Of a DNA stretch of 64,000 nt, positions 54,329 to 64,000 are shown piece by piece (the first letter of the stretch is position 1; each line of letters starts with the position of its first letter). The DNA comes from Stramonita haemastoma. Its lineage: Eukaryota; Mollusca; Gastropoda; Neogastropoda; Muricidae. A model generated the notes under the pieces. That model had not been told where the DNA came from and did not search any database. It worked only from the letters and a program-made list of their open reading frames with translations. A program made the translations under genes and the position numbers. The stretch is from contig CM060316.1 in assembly GCA_030674155.1 (NCBI GenBank), forward strand, positions 87,155,868-87,219,867, given 5' to 3'.

Positions 54329-54370
54329 TCTGCTTTCCTTGTTGCTCAAACTAAACCCTCCTTTGAAATA
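53780..54370. other. AT-rich sequence, no gene recognised
   Basis: Includes a (GT)n tract at 54294-54326. No feature otherwise. Confidence 0.5.
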
Positions 54371-54373
54371 GCC

Positions 54374-54765
54374 TTAGGGGAGACAGACACACAGACACAG
54401 ACAGACATACACAGATGCATATTTTCCTCCTTTTTTTTCTTCTTTTTGAATTTTTTTTTCATTTTCCAACTCATTGCATTGAACTGACAAACTGGAACCA
54501 AATCTCTTTAAACTAATCTGGCAGTCGGAGCTTTCTCCTTCAAATTTAAAGGGCATAATTTGGCATCGAACTGCTTCTTCCCTTCTCAATGTCATGTTGA
54601 AAAACCGCTCCAATTGGACACTGCTGCTTTCTCCGTCGCCGCTGGCTCTTCGAGGGAACACTCCCTGATTCGATTTCACTGTGGCCAAAAAGCTGAAAAT
54701 AACTGACGTTTTAACTGGCTTACCGTCACTGTGTAGAAGTTTAATGCCGCGCCGGACGTTTCAAA
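54374..54765 (-). other. Open minus frame, possible exon
   Basis: Open for about 125 codons, reading RRGIKLLHSDGKPVKTSVIF, FPRRASGDGESSSVQLERFF, EEAVRCQIMPFKFEGESSDC. There is no ATG near the start. A GTAAGC donor-like site lies inside (near 54721). It could belong to the minus gene or be chance. Confidence 0.25.
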
Positions 54766-54769
54766 TTGG

Positions 54770-55655
54770 GCAAGAAAATGCAAGGCTTTGTGCAAGATTG
54801 GAGCATTGGGGCCGCGTATTGCCGTGTACAAATTGAATGCCTCCCTTTGCGAAAATGTCGGAGTTTTTGTGTGTGATTATCGTTTGATGGTTTTCTAAAA
54901 TGTATACAAAGTCGGGCGGGGGGGTTGAGAAACGGTTGTTATGAGATATTGTGATTCTGATTTTATTGTTATGATTAACTTCTTTTCTCCACTGTTATTA
55001 TCAGCTATTGTTATCGTCATCATCATTGGTTTGGCGTTGTGCTAATACATAGATGTGTGTAGTGGTTGCGATTTGGGCCTAAGTAGCTAGACGCGATTTA
55101 TTTATCTAATCATTTATCTATTTGTATGTTTATTTATTATTTGTTCAAAAATAACGAAGGTTCATGATGATCGTCTCATGCTTCTAGTCTGTAGAACAGC
55201 ATGTTGGAGTTTTGTTTGTTTAGTTGGGTTGTTTTTTTTTCTGTTGTCTTTTTGTTGTTCTCGATTTCGTTGTTGCTGCTTTTTGCTGTTGTTTTAGAAT
55301 CCAGTTTAAGCGTTTAACAATTCGTTTTCGCTTTGTGTTATTCTAAATCTTTTTATTTGTTTGTACTTTACATTATGTGATTTATTTTAGCGTATTTCGT
55401 TTGTGTTCTATCTTATTCGTTTTAATCTGCTGTTTTGCCTGCTTCCTTGCTGAATTTAACTTCGCGGGTAAAAACCGGTTGCGCAAAATTAAACGTCCAC
55501 AAACAAGATGTTGGGTTGTTTTTTTCACTCTAAAAAAAGTTATTTTGTCCGTTGCCCGTGTTTTCTTTTATGATTACAGCTTAGGTTAGGGTTTAAAAAA
55601 AAAAAATCGACAGTTAAAAGCAAAAAGGGAAGATTATTTTATCTTGTTATCTCTC
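54770..55655. other. Unique AT-rich sequence
   Basis: No coding sequence, SINE or ordered repeat recognised. Confidence 0.5.
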
Positions 55656-56132
<477 letters not shown>

Positions 56133-56204
56133 CAAGTGAATCTCCCTGGAATCACTGAACAACACAATGTAGCATGTCAAAACAAAAAATCACACAATAA
56201 TGGA

Positions 56205-56243
56205 ATAACAACAATAATAATAATAATAATATGATGATGATGA

Positions 56244-56295
<52 letters not shown>

Positions 56296-56296
56296 G

Positions 56297-56327
<31 letters not shown>

Positions 56328-56338
56328 TAATAACAATA

Positions 56339-56380
<42 letters not shown>

Positions 56381-56610
56381 TAATAATAATAATAATAATG
56401 ATAATAATAATAATATAAAAAAGATATAAAAAACGAACAAACAAAAGCAAAGTACAGACAAATGAGAAAGTATCGCCCATCCACAACGCAATAGAAAGCC
56501 AAACCCTGATAACTTTTAAAAGAAAACAACAACAACAACAGCAACAACAACAACAATAACAAGAATAATAGCAGCAGCAACAATAACAGCAGCAGCAACA
56601 GCAACAACTT
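56205..56610. repeat. (ATA)n-(ATG)n-(ATA)n and (CAA)n trinucleotide tracts
   Basis: ATA, ATG and ATA blocks in turn, later CAA/CAG-type repeats at 56527-56620. Confidence 0.95.
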
Positions 56611-56689
56611 CAACAGCAACTACTACCACCATCCTGAAAATCAATGTATGAATGTCGCAATACATCCCTTCGATAGAAAATTACAGTGA

Positions 56690-57062
<373 letters not shown>

Positions 57063-57290
57063 CAACAGGTTGGTCAGTGATGGACAGGCGACATCAGAAG
57101 GACATCCAGTGGACAGAGAGACAGACAGGCAGAGGCTATCAGGGGAAATCTCCTCTCTGACGGGTGACCAGGCCCCTGCATTAGACACAACAAGCCCCAA
57201 ACTCCCCCAGGAAGCAAGATTCGTGGGGGAGGAGAAAAAACAAAAACTGGAAAAAAAAGAGAAGATAGCTGTTTTTTCGGTTTTTTTTCT
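57063..57290 (+). other. Open plus frame after acceptor-like site, possible exon
   Basis: After (CT)n and ccaacag, a frame reads [60 protein letters not shown]. No homology was recognised and no clear donor, so support is weak. Confidence 0.25.
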
Positions 57291-57734
57291 TTTTTTGTTT
57301 TGGTTATTTTATTTCATTTAAAAAAATTTTCTTTTAAGAAGATAGTAGTTATTTTTTTAAGTGTTTCGGTTGGAGTGAGGGTACAAATATTGGACTGGGG
57401 ACGGGGGAGGGGGGGCAGGGGAATAATGTTACCTACCTCCCTGTTACCCTTCGCCCGTCTTTATCTTTTAGAGTCCTTTTCGCGTATCTTATTTATTTTT
57501 CCTTCACCTCACTCTTGTGTCCTCCCTTGTCTTGGTTGCGCTTGTATGTGCAAGGACCCGAGCAAACAACTGAACGGTCTATATACAGTATCATTAGAAG
57601 ATGCAAGATGCGCAAGCGCAGCATAGGGTCTATTGCTTAGGCCATAGAAGAATGTGAAGGCAGGCCTCTGATGGAAGCAGTCTTCGCCAGTATGTAAGCG
57701 ACAATCCTTTTGGGGGGAAGAATAAAGGTATGAT

Positions 57735-58008
57735 TGTGGTGGGGTGGTAAGTAAATTACTTTCCATGCGATCAGAGCCCTGTTGCAGCGTTGTGTTACTA
57801 AATCAGGACATACCTGCGAATTGTGCGATGCTCTGTTTCCTTGGGTGGTGGTCAAAGGCCACACATTGCATACTCTGTGCCTTGATGGTTAAAGGTAGAA
57901 TTTATGCAACCTCTTTTTAGAGGTCACGTCCTAACTATACTAGCTGTACCCACATGAGAAGCTGTGCACAGATGGGACATCACATAGGCCAATGTCTACT
58001 CTGTTACA
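57735..58008 (+). repeat. Solo LTR of the 6923-7706 family
   Basis: Full-length LTR in plus orientation, TGTGGTGGGG... to ...CTCTGTTACA. It aligns along its whole length with the LTRs of the miniature element (shared aatttatgcaacctcttttt, agatgggacatcacata), with clear divergence. Flanks TGAT/GGAT are an imperfect duplication. No internal sequence or second LTR is next to it. Confidence 0.8.
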
Positions 58009-58359
58009 GGATCATATTCCAGTTTGGTTTTTTTCAGTGCAAGGCCTGAAACAATCTAATATCTTTACACCTCTCAAGCTTTTTGCATGATTTTAAGTAC
58101 TGGTATATGTAGGCTTGTACTGGCATGAGTGGTAACATTTTCTTTGTCGATCACTCATACAGCAAATATTGTTGTCTGTCATACTAAAAAAAAAAAATCC
58201 ACATACAACAAAAGTCTTTCAAATAGAAAACCTGTTTAGAAGAACTTACTATAGTGTTTACGAGTAGCTTTGTGTGAAATTCTGAAGATGGCTAGCCTCC
58301 ATATTACAACTGAACAATCAAAAGCATATTTCGTCTTAAAGTGCCTCCCCCCAATGTGC

Positions 58360-58385
58360 AGGGGGGGGGGGGGGGGGGGGGGGGC
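58360..58385. repeat. Poly-G run
   Basis: About 23 consecutive G. Confidence 0.95.
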
Positions 58386-58734
58386 GTAGGGGGTGTTTGA
58401 GTGATGGCCTCTCTGTCTCCTCTCTTGATTGTGACAATTATACCAAGATTGAAAATACCCGCTTATTTTGTGCATGTAAAAGAACCTATGACAGCTAGAG
58501 TGCTTTTACTGACAAAATAGTACCGTAAAATTTCATTCTCACGGTCACAACATACACAGAGCTCTGAAAGAACAGTAAGAGACACTGCACTTGACAATTT
58601 CTTCTTTCCTGAGACAGCAGCCTCTCAAAGTTATCACCAAAAAAAATGGATTGACACGAGACAAAACAGACCTATATTATAAAAAAAATCACCCAATTCT
58701 AAAAAAACCTCTTTTTCACGCTTCAGCATTGTTA

Positions 58735-58984
58735 CCCCCCCCCCCCCACACACACACACACACACACACCTCCACCCCACCCCACCCACCCCTCTCCTCG
58801 GGGTCTCCATTTCACCACCATCACCATTTTGTGAATGAAATACCCGAAGACTCTCTGAAGATGAGTCCCACCTGGACTTGAACCTCCTACCCCCCCCCCC
58901 CCACATCACCCTCCACCACCCTTCGCGCCCCCCCCTCCCTTGTCCCCCCCCCCCTTGTCCTCCCCCCCCCCCCCCCCCATCAGG

Positions 58985-59030
<46 letters not shown>
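58735..59030. repeat. Poly-C runs, (CA)n and (GA)n
   Basis: C runs at 58735-58748, 58892-58903 and near 58940-58978; GA tract at 58983-59028. Confidence 0.9.
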
Positions 59031-59031
<1 letters not shown>

Positions 59032-59600
59032 GAGGCAGTATAGTAGCAGGGGGTGGTGGTGAGGAGGAAGGACAAGGCAATTTGTATCGGACTGCAACGT
59101 ATTTACATGATCCCTGGCGGGGCCCATTGTGCCCAGGATGTAGGTGAACAGTGGTAATGAGATCGCCGGCCCGGGCACCCCCTCCCCCTGAAACTCAGGG
59201 GGGGGGCCTGTCAAGGATGAGAAGGGTGGAAAAGGGGGCAATGAAGAGTGCCGGCGTTAGCTTGAGCTGGGGTAGGGTGTCGGAGAAAATTAAAAGTCTG
59301 CAGGAAGCCTCGTGGGTGTAAATCAGTTCTTTAGGCTTGGAGGGGGGCTGGCTGGTTGGCTGGTTGGCTGGTTGGCTGGATGGCTGCGCTATACTGTACT
59401 GAGCCAGGTTTGGGGCCCGGGCCTTTTCTCTGTAGTACCTCTCTCTCCGTGGGTCCTTCTTTCCTTCGGCTTCTTCAAAGAGAGTGACGGAATTAGATTC
59501 TGTTTGTGTGTGTTTTGGGGTGGGAGGGGATGGAGGGGGGCAAGGGGGGTGGTGGGGGGGGAGATCGTTCTCCCTGATGGAGTTCATATGTTTCTTGATA
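59030..59600. other. GC-richer unique sequence
   Basis: No conserved coding frame was recognised. A short ggctggttggctggttgg repeat lies near 59346-59385. Confidence 0.4.
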
Positions 59601-59601
59601 G

Positions 59602-59805
<204 letters not shown>

Positions 59806-60204
59806 CGTGCTGTTCAATTCGGTTTTTCTTCTGTTAGAGTCTTTGAAGTCAGATCAGTCACACAATGATTTCGTATCATTGAAACTATCGCGTTCTGGGT
59901 TCACAGCTGCTCGTTTTTGAACTAAACTGCCAGGCTGTCTGTGTGTGCCTCAGTGAATTTAATCTAAACTATGAATAGATTCCTTCATATTTCTCAGGTA
60001 CTTGTATACCCACTTCCGTCCATAGCACTTCCCAAAACAGCTTTAAAAACATAAAGCGTTATTTGAGACTTGAACACCTGTTTTTGTTTGTTGTTGTAGG
60101 GGGTTTTTTGTTGTTTTTTTTACTGTAATAGTAGACGTTTATCTCCCATTAGATGGTAATTACCTCCCTTGGCTCTTGCACATCAAGTGTTGTAGCGGGA
60201 AGGG

Positions 60205-60300
60205 TTGGGGGCTCGTTGGCTCAGTGGGGAGAAGGTTTTGTGCTTGGTCTGAGGGTCAGGGGGTTTGATCCTGACCGGTGGCCATCCTCAGTCGCAGTCG
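60205..60300 (+). mobile_element. tRNA-like SINE head
   Basis: cgttggctcagtggggagaa with B-box-like gggtttgatcctg, followed by the trinucleotide tract. Probably a SINE whose tail became the ATA/ATG repeat. Confidence 0.5.
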
Positions 60301-60304
60301 CAGC

Positions 60305-60683
<379 letters not shown>

Positions 60684-61084
60684 TTATAAAGGCTATACAC
60701 TTTGGCAGGTAGATCTAGATGTTGAAGGCAGGGACAGATAAGAGATGGAAATAGAAAGAGAAAATTTCTGCAGACTACAATAATACTCTGTCAGTCCTTC
60801 AGGGGAGACTTTAAAATAAACCAATGGCAGTTAGTTACTCCAGCCACTTCCAGCCGGCTCGAAATCATCTCCAAGTATTCTTCAGCAGGCTAAAATGTAG
60901 GCTATCCACAGCCATCAATCTCTCTCTTTGAGTCATGGCTGAGAGGAACTCTATTGCGCACCATGCCCTGTCTTGCTATCATGTCTGCTTAACATGTAAA
61001 TTGTGTTGAGAATGTATGAAAAATCCAGAAGTCTAGCAACTTTCAGCAACTCATTCAAGAAGGTTAAGCCGATAGATATTCCAC

Positions 61085-61215
61085 ACGTGAGGGTATGCAC
61101 AGACGATCTTGCATCTATGTTAAATCCCAGTCCCTTTTCCGAAAAAGAACATGCCAAGGCACAGGCGTAGGAATGGATGACAAAACACATGCACACACGA
61201 GTCGTGCTTTTAAAA
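61085..61215 (+). mobile_element. SINE family B fragment
   Basis: gcatctatgttaaatcccag, then ggaatggatgacaaaacaca and a short tail. Confidence 0.55.
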
Positions 61216-61261
61216 AACAGTATTCCCTAGAGTGAGACTTGCAGCCATCTTGGTGAGAAAG

Positions 61262-61567
61262 GGGCTATTTTGGGAAAGCTCAGTGGTCAAAGCACTTGCT
61301 TCTGCCAAGCTAGGGTTAAGCAGCGTTGAGCATTTTGCTGCCTTGCGGAAGGATGATCCTTCACGAGCCTTGGCTTCAGTACCGTCACCCAGTCCACCCA
61401 GCTGTAAATGGGTACCTGCCCTCTTTAGGGACAGTGAAGATAAATCAGTGACTGAGAATGGTGCTGCTGCCCTCAAATTGCTCTCCCCTAGAGAAGCTGA
61501 GGTCTCTGACACCTGGCACCCAACGACCCCAAAGGTTATGGGATACCTTCTCTCTTACTTTTAATGG
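61262..61567 (+). mobile_element. tRNA-derived SINE, family A
   Basis: Plus copy: agctcagtggtcaaagcact, ctgtaaatgggtacctgccc, gagaagctgaggtctctgac. Confidence 0.8.
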
Positions 61568-61734
61568 TGATTAAATGCCAGCATTAAAAATATTCCTCGA
61601 GGTGAACCACACAGCTCAAAGCCTGCAACTAATAAGAAGTTTTAATAGTGAGGGATAGAAAGGCAGTTTGCCAAATTAGATGTCTTAAAAAAAGTAAGAA
61701 AACATGTTTGGAAAGCAAAAGGATAGATCGTGCG

Positions 61735-61747
61735 CGCGCACACACAA

Positions 61748-61790
<43 letters not shown>

Positions 61791-61850
61791 GCGCGCGCCC
61801 GCGCGCCCGCACACATACGCACGCAATCACACACGCACACGCACACATAA
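61735..61850. repeat. (CA)n and CG/CA-alternating tract
   Basis: cgcgcgcgcccgcgcgcccg follows a CA tract; alternating purine-pyrimidine sequence. Confidence 0.9.
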
Positions 61851-61859
61851 GCACATTAA

Positions 61860-62455
61860 AAGTGTTGCAAGCATATCAAAAGATCAGGCACTAATTTCAT
61901 CTATGTTTGATAGTTGATTAACGTTGTGTAAAAGCAGTTAATGTTGATTGCTGTCAGCTTCATGAAGTGTTGGAGAGGGTATGTTAATCACACACTATAT
62001 ACGTGAGTGGAAAGTTTTGAGCATCCTACATACAGGTTCCGTATGTTCTTAAAAACATGTGATTTCTGTTCCGTTCACCAAGTACCCATTGTCGTTATGA
62101 AAACTTGATAAATAGCACATACTTTCAACAGAAAAAAGAACAAAGCAGTGACAGCTGATTGACACACAGATTGTCACTATCTAGACACCCGGGGTGTTGG
62201 AGGAAAGAGCCCTAGGTGGATTGCACACCCAAGCGAAATCTCCGGCAAATGTAGCATAGCAGACGAGGCAATGTAAGTCAAGGAAGGTTAGACAATACGG
62301 GACAAGGTAAAGCAAGGCAAGATGTAAAAATTTTTTTAAAAGGCAGGAAAAGACACAGCAAAGTGTTAGATTGTGAAGATTTCTTGCCTCTAGGAACCGT
62401 ATGTAATCTGAATATAGGACGAACGAATTCAGTATTATAAAAAAGAAAAAAAAGG
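61860..62455. other. Unique sequence, no feature seen
   Basis: No exon, SINE or ordered repeat recognised. Confidence 0.45.
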
Positions 62456-62459
62456 GAGA

Positions 62460-62499
<40 letters not shown>
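62460..62499. repeat. Poly-G run of about 38 bases
   Basis: Longest homopolymer in the window. Confidence 0.95.
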
Positions 62500-63895
62500 A
62501 GGGTAGTGTGTATATGAATAAGCCAGAATAGCCTCTATCTTTTTCCCCACCAGAAAATTTATTCACAGTTGTTCCCACTAAATACAAACAGCTTTTTTTT
62601 TTCTTTTTTTTTTAAATGAAAACCTCATAAATATTGAAGAATATAATGCAATTAAGCAGTTTTCAGCAACGCAGAACTTTTTGAGAAAACAATAAAGATT
62701 AACTCAAGTCGAAATATCTGATGATGATCCCCATAAAAAGAGCAAATAAAATGGGGGAAATAAAAACAACAACCCATAAACACTGGTGTCAAAATTAATG
62801 CATTGAATGTCCGATTTTTTCTCTCACTAATTTCGTGTTGCTGCTAATGCAGCTTATGGTCAAAGCCTTGCTCTTTATTACAATCATGTTCAGGCTGTTT
62901 TCATTATCTTTTCGTAATAAAAAGAAAAGTCACCAGATTATCAAAAATGGATGTCAATAAAAGAGAAGTCATGCTGTATCCATGTATGGGCTGCTTCCTC
63001 ATAACGAAAAAAAGATGGATCACATACTCTGGGCATCATCTGCTGAGAGACTAAACACAATTAAGCACACATTACGACACTTCAAAAACAGAAGTATCAA
63101 GCCAGAAATTTAACATTGCCCCTGTTTGATTTTCGATAATAAGCCACATTTTAAAATCACGTGTGTTTGAAACTAATCAGTGTCATTTCAATCAAGTCCA
63201 AACTAAACTTGATCAATATCAAGATAAAGTTCACGTATTACTTTATTCAACTTCAAAACCAACGATGCCACACATGTCATACATGCAAAGATGTTATCAG
63301 ATCAACGAAATACACAAGATACAAATTGTGTCAGCCTAGAACTAACTTTGCCATACTATTGAGAGACGTTGTTCCCACCCCAGGGAAGCCCCATACAAAT
63401 CAGACATCACCCCACCCCACCCCACCCCACAACCCCACCCCTGCATGTGGTTTTGCTCCTCAACTCCCAACTCTCACCCCCAACTGGAGATACAAGGAAA
63501 CAGCCAAGGTAGTTCTTCACTGTCACAACCCCTATACTTTCAGCGGTCAGACGTGTGTGTGTGTGTGTGTAAAGGTGTCCCATCCTCCCCAACCCCTTTA
63601 CGACCTCTGATGAAGAGTCCGGTGGGAGTCCAGCTCTGGCGTGGCACGGAGGCTAATCACCGCGACACTCCTCCCCCCCACCCCCCCCCCCCCTCCCCTT
63701 CCTCCTTCCTTCCCTCACATGGGACTGATGCTGCTGGGGCTACTGTGGTGGTGGTAGTGGTGGTGATGGTGGTGGTGGTGGTAGTGGTGGAGTCCTTTTG
63801 GAGCAGTGTGACACGTGTCTCCGGAGACAAGAGTTCCAACAAAAAGAATCTGCGCCACATCTCCTGGACATCCTGACTGATGATTCCTCCTCTTC
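62500..63895. other. Unique sequence with weak open frames
   Basis: Frames at 63161-63610 (+) and 63657-63876 (both strands) contain (GGT)n/(CCA)n low complexity; none is convincing as a gene. Confidence 0.35.
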
Positions 63896-63911
63896 CTCCT
63901 CCTCCTCTTCT

Positions 63912-64000
<89 letters not shown>
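63880..64000. repeat. (TCC)n-(CT)n tract to the window edge
   Basis: CT microsatellite continuing past the end of the window. Confidence 0.95.

Noticed and set aside
63445..63876. Open frames near the right end as a gene
   Set aside because: Most residues come from (GGT)n/(CCA)n and poly-C runs, and no splice or homology support is visible.

Overview
The window looks like nuclear DNA of an invertebrate animal. It has spliced genes with short exons and long introns, very dense (GT)n/(CA)n, (CT)n/(GA)n and ATA/ATG microsatellites, many tRNA-derived SINE copies, and LINE, LTR and terminal-inverted-repeat (TIR) elements. The repeat style and the protein types suggest a lophotrochozoan, most likely a gastropod mollusc. 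That is an inference; no species marker was identified.

Layout. (1) From 626 to 42101 on the + strand lie 22 exons that join in compatible phases and form the 3' part of one gene, about 965 codons in this window. Exons 1-15 encode a UFD2/UBE4-type ubiquitin-chain-elongation (E4) core. Exons 17-22 encode a ubiquitin-conjugating (E2) domain of the BIRC6 type, with the active-site Cys codon at 37252, followed by an acidic tail and a stop at 42099-42101. No U-box lies between them. In UBE4/UFD2 the U-box after the core recruits an E2, so this gene appears to carry its own E2 in that place. The E4-E2 fusion is the main find of the window. Exon 4 shows a probable 1-base loss near 12596. The 3'UTR probably runs to a polyadenylation signal at 45152.

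(2) Mobile DNA sits mostly in the introns. Between exons 1 and 2 there is a nearly complete minus-strand LINE (about 1200-6440). Its ORF1 has a 2A-like motif, and its ORF2 appears to be reached through a -1 slippery site (A AAT TTT) because it has no start ATG. The same intron holds a 784-bp miniature LTR retrotransposon (6923-7706); a solo LTR of the same family lies at 57735-58008. Intron 13 carries a 3.5-kb TIR element (26132-29625) inserted in a (CT)n tract, with a promoter-like block inside. Several tRNA-type SINE families are scattered throughout, some with clear target-site duplications (TSDs).

(3) 42102-51300 is the 3'UTR plus intergenic DNA. It includes an array of about 39 copies of a 71-bp unit (45235-48003) and a hAT-like element (49396-51179) that split an older LINE fragment and itself holds another LINE fragment.

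(4) 51300-52741 on the - strand is the terminal coding exon (about 479 codons) of an unrecognised gene, convergent with the E4-E2 gene. (5) 52760-64000 is dominated by simple repeats, with a few uncertain open frames, one solo LTR and SINE copies.
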